Positions 12,913 through 23,694 of a DNA stretch of 64,000 bases are shown here, piece after piece; position 1 is the first letter of the stretch; each line of letters opens with the position of its first letter. The notes below the pieces were generated by a model. That model saw only the letters and a program-made list of their open reading frames with translations. It made no database searches and was not told the DNA's origin. Where the stretch lies: contig CM059585.1 of the NCBI GenBank assembly GCA_030407085.1, positions 99,604,501 through 99,668,500 on the forward strand. The letters are read 5' to 3'. The position numbers were made by a program, and so were the translations under genes. This stretch comes from Trichopria drosophilae. Its lineage: Eukaryota > Arthropoda > Insecta > Hymenoptera > Diapriidae.

Positions 12913-13333
12913 CAATGTATTTGTATTTGTATATATTTATTTGCTTAAGCCTTGGATTGCGATAAACATCGCGTTAGCTTATGGCTAGGTACAAAATAAT
13001 ACATAGTAAAGAAGAGTTACAAACTTAAAATTACAGTTTCTTAAAATGACTAGGATGACTTGACGCGAATTAATGAACGAAGCTATACATATTCTAGATT
13101 GGATGGATGTGACCGGTTTATATACACAGTTATAGATTTTAGTCCGCAATACTGTAATACAAAAAAAAAGATAAACGAGTGATATTGCGTGGATGATAGA
13201 TGCAAGGAAGAAAAGCAAAGAAAAAGTAAAAGAAAGGGGCAGTGAGCATTATGCTTAGTGAAAGAGAATGTGTATGAAAAGATTTATGACAGGACATGCA
13301 ATAATGACGTGTTTGGATTAGAAGTGTCGTATG

Positions 13334-14152
13334 TTAATAGAAAATTAAAGAGAGTTGATTTGAAAGTGTATTGGGAAGAAGATTCTTTAACATAATTGGG
13401 AGGGAGTTCCATAGTCTTGCGGCTGTGAGTGTGAATGAGTTAAAGTAAGGTCTGCTTTTGACTATTTGCATCTGTAAGCTACCATGTTTTGTTCTTGTCA
13501 AGCGAGTACTTGACTCAGAGCGCTGATTAAAGAGCACCAATAGGTAGTGTGGTTCATGGAAAGTTAAAATATTAAAAGTAAGACGACCAATGAAATATAA
13601 GTGTCTATATTTGGTGGGTAGACAGTTAAGTTTACGGCGATAGGGCGAAACATGGCAATCATACTTAAGATTAAATATAAAGCGCACACACTGGTTTAAC
13701 AGTCTCTGATATTTACTTCTCCGTGATTGGGAGGTATCAGTGAGAACTACCGCACAATAATCGAGATGTGGGAATACTAGTGAAGTTACTGTTTTAGCCT
13801 TAGTTTTGTCGACAATGCATTTTTGTTATATTTAAGACCATAAAGTATAGAACTGACACGTTTGGATATGAGATTGATGTGCGCAATCCACGTTAGAGAA
13901 GAATCTGATTTAAGCCCTAGTATTGTAGCCTCTTTAACAATTAATATAGTTTCGTTCTCAATCGCAATATTAGGATGTCTCTGCCGCGACATTTTCTTCA
14001 GATTGTAGGGTGATCCTAAAAACATTGCCTGTATCTTAGATAAATTTAGGGAGAGCTTGTTTTTTTTGGCATAGTTAGATACTGAAGTAGCATCAATATT
14101 TAGTTGTGCAATCGTTTGGTCGAGATCAGATGGTTTGGATTGGATGATCAAC
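13334..14152 (-). pseudogene. LINE RT thumb and C-terminal domain, frameshifted
   Basis: Two open pieces (14157-13786 and 13687-13334) are parts of one coding region. The first carries KKNKLSLNLSKIQAMFLGS and a LTWIAHINLISKRVSS segment typical of the LINE thumb. Its frame ends at a stop near 13786, while the next frame over reads on through LVFPHLDYC and into the second piece, so a single-base frameshift near 13790 separates them. The C-terminal piece holds FTLTAARLWNSLP, a conserved end motif of LINE polyproteins. It cannot make a functional product. Confidence 0.85.
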
Positions 14153-15984
14153 CCCAAGCAGCAATCCTAATCATTTCGACCAAGCCAAAGTCAAAATGCC
14201 CTAATGAAGTAAAATTGACCAATTTTCGACCTAATAACTGTCTTAAAAGTCAAAAAGTTTTTATAGTCGAGAATATAGGGCGAAAAGTATGTAAATATTC
14301 CCTAAAATATGCCTAGAAAGTTATGTGACTTTAAAGTTATAAATGAGGTTAAAATTCCCAAATTGTGACCAAAAATATGTCTTCATAGTCGAATAGACTT
14401 TTAAGTCAATATTAGAGTCCACTTGGAAGGCTATATGACCGTGCAAAATTACCTTATTCTGACCATTAGGGCGAAATGTCTTAATTGGTCAATATTGGGA
14501 AACTAAGACTTCATAATCTGGCTAGATTTTAACCTGAAAGTCGAATTTACCGCGGAAAATTACTTATAGGGCATTTCGACTAAGAAGGTTAGCCGACGAA
14601 ATATATATAATGCGCATAACTCACTTTTATACAAAATAACCTAACCTCAAACTGTACATACGTCAGTCTGAACTAAAATTCAAACCACGATGACTCGAAG
14701 AAAACCGTTCCGATTTTCATCGACATTTTATAGAAAAAAAAGGATCATCCCTCAGGGTTAATGATTGATTTGGAGGCCAATATACATTATTGTTTTTAAC
14801 CCACAAATGTGGAACATAGCAGTATTCTATGCACATATTGTTGCCTCGTTTCTTCATCAACGCCACTATCGTGAAATGATCCATTTTACTCATGACCAGC
14901 ACTCTACCCTCTTTATAACAGCGTTGTTTATACAGTTCTTAGCACAGAAGACTTACGAAGTTCATAGGTTATGTACATCTAATGTTATGTCAACATTCGC
15001 GAGAAGATCGATTTACCTAACTATAATCGATAATCAACTATAAGTCGCCAATTCGACTTCAAAGTTCACAACTTTGAAGTCAAAATTCCCTAAATAAGTA
15101 AATTTTACCTCAAGGGCAAGTAATTTATACTTTGAGGAAGGAAATTTGACTTATAGGTCTTATCTTCGACTATCAGGTCGAAATTCATAAACACGCAAGG
15201 AAATCATTATCCGCCATGTAATAACGAATATAACCTGTAATATTCACCAGTTATTAAATAATATAATTCTGATATTCTGTTGAACGTATCAAGTAAAATA
15301 ATACATATTTTTTATCACTTTCATTGTACAAATTCGAAAAAATCATTACCAGATGATTAAAATGCAAAATAATATTGACATACTTTTCACAACAATTACA
15401 AAAATTTTCAAAATGTACTATTTCTCGAGGCGCATTTACTATTAATAGGGTAGCATAAAATTCTGATCGAGAAATTATCAATCGCACGAAAATATGCCAA
15501 TAAATAACGCGCAATTTCATTTGCAATTACTTACCATCATCCGTAATTATTTGTTTTATTGCTGGCTTATGTTTTGGTGCAAGCATGGAGGAACCATTGG
15601 GGCAAGTTTTAGAGTTTCACAGTACTGCCATATCATGAGAATATATAATAACATAAATATACAGGCTTGTCAACTGCGAACATGAAGGAAAAAAAAATAA
15701 TCTACACGGAGAACAGTGTCGACTTATAGGTCGAAAATTGGTAAATATTACCTAAATATTACCAATTTTCGACCACGTACAGGTCCATTTGACCAAATTC
15801 GGACTTCGACCTATTGGGAAAAATGCCCTCCATTACCTAATTTCGACCGTAAATTTACTTCCACTTTTGTCCCCACTTACCGTCATTCGACTTCTAATTT
15901 AGGTAAATGTTGTGTGGTCGAGAAAATATCTCGCCCTAATGGAAGGTCGAAAAGAGGTAATTTCGCCCTGTTTTGCTGGTTGGG
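14153..15984. mobile_element. 1.83-kb inverted-repeat element inserted in LINE
   Basis: The ends read CCCAAGCAGCAA and, reverse-complemented from the right, CCCAACCAGCAA. A 2-bp AC repeat (14151-14152 and 15985-15986) flanks it. Removing the insert plus one AC rejoins the LINE frame directly after its catalytic DDLQ motif, which fixes the borders. Both subterminal regions (14165-14620 and 15030-15970) are packed with permuted short units such as GGTCGAAATT, TTCGACC and AATTACCT. A minus-strand coding remnant sits near the middle. No transposase is recognisable, so the superfamily is unknown. Confidence 0.85.
14717..14902 (-). pseudogene. Possible coding remnant inside the inserted element
   Basis: A 61-codon minus-strand frame contains VPHLWVKNNNVYWPPN. 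From memory this resembles the N-terminal VP-x2-W...YWPP signature of a class of insect proteins that often accompany DUF4806-type domains and mobile DNA. Only about 60 residues are readable, with no DUF4806 domain or further exons seen, so it looks like a captured or decayed fragment. The similarity is recognised by eye only; the alternative is chance. Confidence 0.35.
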
Positions 15985-16105
15985 ACTGTAAGTCGTCAGT
16001 ATAGAGCATGTCTGACGAATAAGATAGGATCCCTGAGATGTCGTTTATAAGAATAGAGAAGAGTAGCGGTCCTAGAATAGATCCTTGTCGAACCCCTGCA
16101 AACAC
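15899..16105 (-). pseudogene. LINE RT palm fragment
   Basis: The first half of this minus-strand frame reads GVRQGSILGPLLFSILINDI then YTDDLQ, the template-grip and catalytic Asp-Asp motifs of a LINE reverse transcriptase. After DDLQ (about 15987) the frame runs into the inserted element, and the remaining codons are not RT. Just upstream an in-frame stop precedes VFAGVRQGS, so the palm is also broken there. Confidence 0.85.
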
Positions 16106-16309
16106 TTATGTCCATTGTGAGCAATCACCATTATGATCGGTTACTGCATCAGTTACTGCATAATGTATCAGGATGTGATTCTCCATGATACTTCAAACCG
16201 AAAAGTTCTCTACCAAAATTTGATCTGAGCGCAATTTTTGTGGGTTTTCGCATTTCATTCACCGAAAAACGCAAAAGTTGACGTTTTTCACCATATTTAG
16301 GGCCACAAC

Positions 16310-17620
16310 GACAGAAATATTTACCGCAGGTAATGATTGGCGTTATAAAAGCACCTGATCTGGTCGATACCTTAACTTTCATTCAGAACATCCTCTTAAT
16401 GACAAAATAGGCATGATGTATAGTCTAATAGACAGAGCGATTCCATTATGTGAGATCAAATTTAGAGAAAGAAACCTAAAACTAGTCAAAAAGATATTAA
16501 TGCAAGACAACTATCCTCCGAACTTTATTCAGGAAATCATTAGAAAACGAGTTCATAACATCTACAATAAAAACAGTGAACACTCGGAGATTGACGGAAA
16601 TAATCATAAAACCATACCATACGTAAAGGGTTTAACCTAAAAAATATCCAAAACTTTAAAAAACAACATATACGTGTTGTAAATAAACCGATCAACACCA
16701 ATATCGGTGGGATTAAACCCATTAAAGACAGACTTAAAAAAAGTGGTGTAGTCTATCAAATCCGATGTGGAAGAACATAAACGTTACTTCTACTCTCCGG
16801 AAAATAACCATACAGCACTAACCAAACATAGAATCGCGACTGGACACGATTTTAACTATTCAAAAGTTAAAATTTCATGCTTCAGAAACAAATCTGTGCA
16901 AACGAACAGAACTACTACATCAAAAAAATAAAAAATTCAATTAATTTGCATTTTGAACTTTCTTTTTTACCCGAAATATACAATATTTTGTTTTTTTAGT
17001 CTCCCGATATTATAAAGTAAATAGAGGTAATATTTTTGAACGCATTTAAATCGCAGTTCTTACCTCATAATTTAAATGGCACACTTCATATTAGAGTAGA
17101 AATAGTAGTAGGGATATACAACACAATGACATACACACTTATCAACATGCTTTTCGCTTAACGTTACTTATTAGTATAACACATAGTGCTAATGATTGAG
17201 AACGTGGTCGATGAGAAGAAAATCGGAAATAGAACATCACAATGGACCGACAAAACCATACATCGAGTCGCTTCCCAGTCTTTGTAGGTCTTTCTATAAT
17301 GCATTATAATACTTTTATCATAAATTGATTCTAAAGTTATCATAATTGCATTCATAGGAGCTGTCAAATTAACCAGCCGTTCTCAATTACGAACACATCT
17401 GTTCAATTTTATATTATCACTTTTTAATTCAATCATCTATGTGAGTAAAAAAAAATTTATGAAACTATGTTTTAGTTTATATATTATAATTGTAATTGTA
17501 AAACCTTATTGTAGAAATAACTGAAGAGGGCACACGTCATGTCGCTGAAACGTTTTAAAATAAAATAAATAGTTATTAACAACATTTCAAAAACCTTTCA
17601 TATTGGGACAGACATTACCA
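16310..17620 (+). pseudogene. Penelope-like element, 3' part, degenerate
   Basis: The RT C-terminal part starts near 16310; KST-stop-SGRYLNFHSEHPLND shows a stop where Penelope-type RTs have Trp. It continues in the open frame 16413-16640 (SLIDRAIPLCEIKFRERNLK). After a stop, frames encode an IGGxxPLK-like linker and the end of a GIY-YIG endonuclease (VEEHKRYFY, RIATGHDFNYSKVKI). Several stops and frameshifts make it inactive. The noncoding 3' part holds a hammerhead-like core at 17521-17551. It is a different subfamily from the copy at 19.3-21.3 kb. The 5' half of the RT is missing. Confidence 0.85.
17521..17551 (+). ncRNA. Hammerhead-ribozyme-like core (PLE terminus)
   Basis: CTGAAGA (17521-17527) is followed 19 nt later by GAAAC (17547-17551), the two conserved strands of a hammerhead core. 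Stem II between them is weak. PLE terminal repeats are known to carry hammerhead motifs. The cleavage-site strand was not located, so activity is unproven. Confidence 0.4.
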
Positions 17621-17649
17621 AAAATTTCTAATTTGAAAATTCTTCAAAA

Positions 17650-19242
17650 AGAATATTCAATATTAATTATTACCAGCGGTCAAGAAAATTCATGAATATC
17701 AGGATGAATAAAAATCCTGGTCATACTAGTATATTTACAGCAGATCTAATATTTTTCAGAGATGAACTGTGCGGCATAAAAAGAGCTTGAAAATGACCCC
17801 CTATTTTTCATTGAAATAACTTAAAAAAGAGCCGAGTTATTGCGAAACAAGTTATTTTTTATCCAAATTTCAATGGCTCGTCCCTCGAATTCTGAGCCTC
17901 AGATTTTGATACAGGACTATTTTGATCGAAATATCAAGGAGAGTCATCTCCTGAAGCATTGCTGGACAGTTCTTGAGCATCCTGTATAATAATCAAAATA
18001 TATGGTCGAACAAAAAACGCGTTGTTTTTTAGTTTTTTTTGCGTTTATTTTTGCAAATAAATATTTCCCATGTAGAACAAATTTGGAGCATCAGATTTTC
18101 TACAGAAAAGGTTGGGTACATTTTCTTCGTAATTGCAGCAGCAAGCCCGTAAATAAGTGGTAAGAGTTCCCATGGTGGGTTTCTATGAGGGACTAAGTAG
18201 AAAAATACTCCGGAACCAATTGAGATGAAAAAAATATTTTATACGGATTTTTATGTATTTTTTGTCACTTATTACCAAAAACATGTTTCTTTTTTTATTT
18301 TTTGCATAACGCCCCTGACGAGGATCAACAAATAAATTAAAATTACTATTTACGGGCATAAAATATGTTGATAAATTATTTAATGAAGCCAACAAATTTT
18401 TTGTATTCACCTTACAAATGTCTGTCCTTGTAATTAAAAATGACTAAATTTTGCTTCAAAAGTTGTAAGGAAAATTAAAAAATCACATACTGCTTCAAAT
18501 GCGACCTTCTGCATTTATTGTATATTATCACATTACAAATTTCTAGAATAAAAAGGAATTTCAGAAAACATGCAGTATAATGTTGGTAAGTTACATCTTG
18601 TTCTTTTACTTTTGTTTTATACAAAATCAGTTGTTCAAACATATTTTCCTGACTACTGCTGCTCACTTTTCCCAGGGACCCGGATATTGTCTCGTGATTT
18701 CATCCATATCTTCACTACATTACTAAGAATTTGTTAGTATTCAATAAAAGATGTAATGAAAGTTTTTTTTCTTTTACTTGTTTTTTTTTTTAAATTTAAT
18801 ATATATATTGTCTCTTACAAAACAAAAAAGTAATACACGCTATAGATTTAACGTCTTTTGCAGAATTTCACAAAAAAAGACATTGTTTAATAAAAATTGC
18901 GGAATGTTTCGATCTTCAAAAGACAATAAAAAAATTTTACTGGTTTTTCAGGAACTAAGAAGGAATACTTCGTCAGCTTTCAGAAAACATTCGGTATATG
19001 TTACTGAACTTACACCCAGAAACGTTGCATGTATTTATAGTAAAGAATCGATGACTTCTAGCAAAGATGGATTTAAAATAATTTAGATTATGAATGAGGT
19101 TCCAAAAACACAATAGATAAATTAGTTTTATTTTCAAAATTTGAGTTTCAAATTGTTAGAAACATTTTCAGATTATAAACCGCAGTATTGTAAAAAATGA
19201 AATGCAGGAATATGGATTACAAAAAAATTATTAAAAATACAT
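17650..19242. other. AT-rich noncoding stretch
   Basis: No supported gene. A segment near 17760-17990 ending CATCCTGTATA resembles ends of insect repeat sequences but I could not define an element. The frame at 18778-19086 begins within a T-run and shows no domain. Confidence 0.45.
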
Positions 19243-19313
19243 ATATTACTACCAATTATATGGTATGAGTTTCGGTGGTACGGTTTTCGGACAATAAAAA
19301 ATTCAATTTTTAC

Positions 19314-19342
19314 GTTTCGACCATAATGTTGGTCCTCCTCAG
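19314..19342 (-). ncRNA. Hammerhead-like core, left (inverted) terminus
   Basis: On the minus strand CTGAGGA (19342-19336) precedes GAAAC (19318-19314), with a short GACC/GGTC stem between. It is the inverted counterpart of the motif at 21174-21202. Confidence 0.45.
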
Positions 19343-20303
19343 AAATTCATTGTCTACAATAATGGAGTTATACCGAGAGCATATGGCTTACCGAAAACCC
19401 ATAAACAAGGGTTTCCGTTAAGAATCATTGTTTCAACAATAAACTCCCCAACATATAATTTAGCCAAATATTACAGCAAAATTCTTCAAAATATTGTGGG
19501 TAAAAATTTTAGTTTTGTCAAAAATACGTGGGACTGCAGAAATAAATTAAAATCCTTTGAAAGACCTAAAGATCACATACTTGTATCTTTAGATGTAGTT
19601 TCACTTTTTACCAACATCTCGATCGAATTGGTAAAAGTTATAATTGACAAAAAATGGCCTGAAATTCAACAACATACAGCAATCTCCAAAGATGATTTTG
19701 TAAATGGTTTAGAGTTAATTTTAAATTCTACGTATTTTAAATTTAACGAAGTTGTTTACAAACAAACCTTCGGAGTTCTAATGGGTTCGCCTTTATCACC
19801 TGTAATTGCGAATTTAACATTGGAATGCATAGAGAAAATCTTAACTAGGAAATTAAATTTTAAACTGGGATTCTCCTTAAGTTACGTCGATGACATCCTG
19901 ACTTCAATTCCGAAGGATAAAGTAAATGACACCCTTACTGTTTTTAACAGTCTCAAAAAAATTCACGGAATTGAAAGTAGAATTCAGTTCACTCTAGAAC
20001 AAGAAGTCAACAACAACATTTCCTTCTTAGATTTACTTGTGATCAGAAAAGATAATGGATTTCTAGATACCGACTGGTACCATAAAACAACGTGGTCCAG
20101 AAAATATCTGCATTTTACATCTGAGCATCCGATTAATTATAAGATCGGAGTAATTATCGGACTTATTGATCACGCTATTAAGCTTGCTGAAATTAGATTC
20201 CGGAAAAAGAACCTGCATATTGTTAAAAAAGTTCTTTCAGAAAATGGTTACCCAAATGATTTGATTTTTAACTGCATAAAAACACATTATAAAAACTACA
20301 TCT
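19331..20303 (+). pseudogene. Penelope-type reverse transcriptase (5'-truncated)
   Basis: The frame is open from about 19331 with no ATG near its start. It reads PRAYGLPKTHK, IVSTINSPTYNLAKYY, SLDVVSLFTNI (first catalytic Asp region), MGSPLSPVIANL (template grip, near 19780), YVDDI (catalytic Asp-Asp, near 19885) and FLDLLV, then the Penelope-typical HKTTWSRKYLHFTSEHP. All palm catalytic residues are present. The frame terminates at 20317 because of a one-base shift near 20303. The next frame over continues with IPYVKELSEKI, which should follow directly. It is truncated at the N-terminus, since Penelope RTs are longer. Inactive as it stands. Confidence 0.9.
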
Positions 20304-20774
20304 ATCCCTTACGTTAAAGAATTATCCGAAAAAATATCAAAAAGCTTAAGAAAAGAAAACATTCGAATCGTTCACAAGCCCATCAGCACAAACATCGGTG
20401 GAATAAAACCATTAAAGGACAAACTTGATCTAGAAAAATGCAGTAATGTTGTTTACCAAATTCCATGTATGACTTGTAATAAACTTTACATAGGACAAAC
20501 CGGAAGACTTCATGGTACAAGACTAAAAGAACACCAGAAAAACATATACGGACCGGAAGATAAATACACGGGATTAACGTTACATCGTATCAACACCTCC
20601 CATAATTTTGACTACAAAAAAGTCAAAATTCTAGTAATGGAAAGAAATAGTAAAAAACGAAAAGAAATTAAAAACTATTTTACAATAAAAAATACGATGA
20701 TGAGTGGAATGCAATATAAAGATGTAAAAAACATAATGTTCTTATTTCTGATCGTATGCACCGAACATCGTTAA
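20304..20774 (+). pseudogene. PLE linker and GIY-YIG endonuclease
   Basis: After the frameshift the frame encodes a linker with STNIGGIKPLKD, then the endonuclease start CMTCNKLYIGQTGRLHGTRLKEH, in which KLYIGQTGR is the Penelope version of the GIY-YIG motif with its downstream Arg and His. HRINTSHNFDYKKVKIL follows. The frame ends at 20774. In Penelope elements this nuclease is fused to the C-terminus of the RT and nicks target DNA. The only obvious break between the two domains is the single frameshift, so the copy is relatively young. Confidence 0.88.
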
Positions 20775-21173
20775 TAAAATCAAATTTGTATAATTATCGT
20801 TAACCATGAATTTAAATACACCCACGTTTAAACTTGGTTACATTGTATTAGTATTTAAAGGCCCGTAACGCCACAAGTGTCAATAGTTTCGTTCTTTCTG
20901 TATGGAGTGTAGTGTAGTGCATTATTTTATACGACGTATGTAATGTTTAAAACAACATGATATTATTTTATTCTTTTTTTGTTGTTGTGAACTTAAAATA
21001 TCTAATTTTAAACCTTTTTAATGTAGAGTTTTCATCGATCTATCCCAACGACACCGGGATGATTAAAGTCAATTTCAATGCATCTGTAAGTTTTTACATA
21101 TATATATTCGTCATGTTTCATTTTTGTAAACTTTTTATTGTAATTTTTAAACTTTTTTGTAGACAATAAATTT

Positions 21174-21202
21174 CTGAGGAGGACCAACATTATGGTCGAA
21201 AC
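21174..21202 (+). ncRNA. Hammerhead-like core, right terminus
   Basis: CTGAGGA (21174-21180) and GAAAC (21198-21202) are separated by GACC-loop-GGTC, matching the two conserved core strands and stem II of a hammerhead ribozyme, with one extra G. The cleavage triplet strand could lie upstream, possibly across the intron-like stretch. Activity not shown. Confidence 0.45.
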
Positions 21203-21329
21203 GTAAAAATTGAATTTTTTATTGTCCGAAGACCGTACCACCAAACTCATACCATATAATTATCACCTGAAGCGATGAAGAAAGTTCAAAAATGCATCAG
21301 CATAATCATTTTAATATTACTACCAAAAT

Positions 21330-22264
21330 TATATATCCAAGCTGAAATTAATCTTTTTATCTACCTAAGGAAAGTGTACGGACAAACTCCATTATTCTTG
21401 ACACAACTATATCGTTCGTTGCTCTACACCATTTTTCATATATAGTTCATATATACGGATAGCTAACCTTTATCTCAATTCAGTGACATTTGATTTTGAT
21501 ATATTTGTATTCCATTTTAATTTATATTTTATTAACAGCACAGTAGAAACGCAGAACATAAAATATAAATCATACAGACAGTAAATAAGCATACATATCA
21601 CGTCCCAGCAATGCGAGACACGTAAGTACGTCACGTACATAGAAGTATAATTTTTCGTATCCGTAAGTAAATCGTCATGTAGCCTGCATCACTAGAAAGA
21701 AAAAAAAAGAAAAAACCTAAAGGAAGACGAACCATTGTGCGTGTTATATTTGAACACGAAGTATAATATACCAACTTTTGAGGTTGGACGTTGGAAATTT
21801 CCCAAACTAAACAAAAATTACTCATGTGCACCCAAGCCAACTATCCGATCATATTAATTTTACAAAATCAATTTATTGGCGTTGAACGAACAAAAGATTT
21901 ACTTCCAGCCAATGCTTTACCGACAATGGTCAATTTTGCAGATAAAATATCATTTTTGTTTACTCTGCTGAACTATCAGTCGTGATAAATTAATACTTAC
22001 TCCAAAAATAGTCTTACAATTATTTTATCGACAAATTACTATTGAGTTAAAAAATGGTTTCTCATATACTGTTTTTTATATAATAAGTATGATAACATTT
22101 TAAATCCATGTGAATAACGCAAAAAACTGATTTACTTTTCTTGCAGAATGAAAAATAAAAATATTATTTAATAGAAATGTTGCTTTTATGCACTCACAAT
22201 GGTACAAATATCGTTCTATGCTTAATGTTAAAGAGGATTTTTAATAATTATAAAAAATATCAGT
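21330..22264. other. AT-rich noncoding stretch
   Basis: Two frames of 64-69 codons overlap near 21631-21985 but have no domains. Nothing else is supported. Confidence 0.5.
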
Positions 22265-22987
22265 GGACTTAGGTCCCTTTTTGCATGAATCACGAGTAAG
22301 ATGAAAAAAAAACTAGTAATTTTATAACGCAGCTAACTAATTTATTTTCAAAAGTATAATACAATGTATAATTACATTTTGCGGTGTATTAAGAACTAAA
22401 TTCATTATCTTTTTCATCAGTAACAGTAGGCCATTATATCAGGGAATTGTAAAAACACTAGATATAATATGAAATACGCACGAACAGTAAGAGACCGACG
22501 TTAAATTACAATAGTTCCGAAAGATTATTGTTATTTGTAAATACAGTAAGTATGTGCGTAATAATCAGTAAACAAATCTCTCTTAATACGAATAAGTTGG
22601 AATTATTCATACTTAATATTTCAATACTAAACATTGTGGTAACATGATTTTCGAATATGTTAACATATTAACTATATTTACCAATATGGATAGTATATAA
22701 AACTGGTACTGTATTAGTTGTTCGCCAGTGTAGTTGCAACTATTATGTAATAGTATTAGATTATATATTTATATATTTCTTATAGTATACAACTACAACG
22801 CGTATCCTACAATATATCTTGACAATTTATAGTGGTAAAATATACGACATATATTTATTGGCACATATTTTACTGCAATAAGTACCTAGTATTAAATACT
22901 ATCTTTTACTACATTTCTTTCTCAGTGTAAATAATACGCGATATAAAAAATGTCACTTTCAATTTATGCAAAAAGGGATCTAAGTCC
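22265..22987. mobile_element. TIR element, 22-bp inverted repeats
   Basis: GGACTTAGGTCCCTTTTTGC begins at 22265, and its inverted counterpart ATGCAAAAAGGGATCTAAGT begins at 22966 and ends at 22987. The interior (about 680 bp) is AT-rich and noncoding. Two more copies of the terminus in direct orientation follow at 22989-23010 and 23116-23137, so related elements are stacked here. Confidence 0.75.
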
Positions 22988-22988
22988 T

Positions 22989-23137
22989 GGACTTAGGGCT
23001 CTTTTTGCATAAATCGGACATCAGGAAATGAAGATTAATAATTTAAATAAGTGCCAAATGATAGACCGGAGCTTAAAAAGTAAGAATTTATCATTATCTC
23101 AATTTACCAAAAAATGGACTTAGTGCCCTTTTTGCAT
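22989..23137. repeat. Two extra copies of the GGACTTAG terminus
   Basis: GGACTTAGGGCTCTTTTTGC (22989) and GGACTTAGTGCCCTTTTTGC (23116) repeat the left terminus of the adjacent TIR element in the same direction. They start one base after it ends. They may be remnants of further insertions. Confidence 0.65.
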
Positions 23138-23139
23138 GG

Positions 23140-23694
23140 ACCGATTCATGTAACCAGTCATGTTTAAAACTTGATGATCAATCTTAAAAATATATTCAGT
23201 AAAATAATCGTTCAGATGTCATCCATAACTACTTTTGACGAGTTTGTTCATAACAAACTGTTAAAAACAATAATTCGTTATAAAAAAAGACGAGTGATTT
23301 AATTTTGACAAATATCCCATTTCCAATAGATAGTTTAGCGCTATTTGTCCTGTTACAAATGTTCTTAAATGTAATTAACTTTTGATTTACTGTTTGATAT
23401 TAAATGTAATAATTTGAGAAATTAATATACCATTAATATAGATGTTTATGAAATTTAATGTACTTATAAATTGCAACAGCAGTATATATTTAATTTACGT
23501 CGTTTCAGGCTTCGATGTAGTTGCGTTTGTCACCACCAGGTGCTGACACGACACGCCGCAAAAATTACTCCTGGGAAAGTTTTTGGAGTCGCTGATTATG
23601 AATTCGAAATTAATTCTTCGACAATTCAAAATGGCCGATTCAATAAAACGGGAAAAAATTCTTGACACTTATTTTCATACCTTTAACATAACAT
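23140..23694. other. AT-rich noncoding stretch
   Basis: No supported gene; two short overlapping frames near 23471-23846 run into the next element. Confidence 0.5.

Larger units (their letters stand above)
12913..16140 (-). mobile_element. LINE (non-LTR retrotransposon), 5'-truncated, interrupted
   Basis: Read on the minus strand the element runs from about 16140 to 12913. It ends in an A-rich tail of AATAAATA followed by (ACAAAT)-type repeats, typical of LINE 3' ends. Coding remnants in order are: a palm segment with GVRQGSILGPLLF and YTDDLQ (16105-15985), the post-palm/thumb (14150-13786) and the C-terminal domain with FTLTAARLWNSLP (13687-13334). The copy is split by the inverted-repeat element at 14153-15984. 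Upstream palm, fingers and endonuclease parts are missing. It is related to, but distinct from, the LINE fragment at 1745-3100. Confidence 0.88.
19256..21313 (+). mobile_element. Penelope-like retroelement, near full copy
   Basis: The element carries a Penelope-type RT and GIY-YIG endonuclease in order on the + strand, flanked by an inverted pair of terminal sequences (about 19257-19358 and 21165-21268; shared blocks include ACAATAAAAAATTCAATTTT). The 13-bp sequence ATATTACTACCAA occurs at 19243-19255 and 21314-21326 and is the likely target duplication. Both terminal copies hold hammerhead-like cores. The right end has about 45 bp beyond the inverted copy. The right terminal region also holds an intron-like GTAAGT ... 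TTTTTTGTAG stretch (21086-21163). The 5' end of the RT gene is missing, replaced by the inverted terminal copy, an arrangement seen in Penelope elements. Confidence 0.88.

Noticed and set aside
17760..18000. Mariner-like terminus suggested by CATCCTGTATA
   Set aside because: No inverted partner, TA duplication or transposase fragment could be found nearby.
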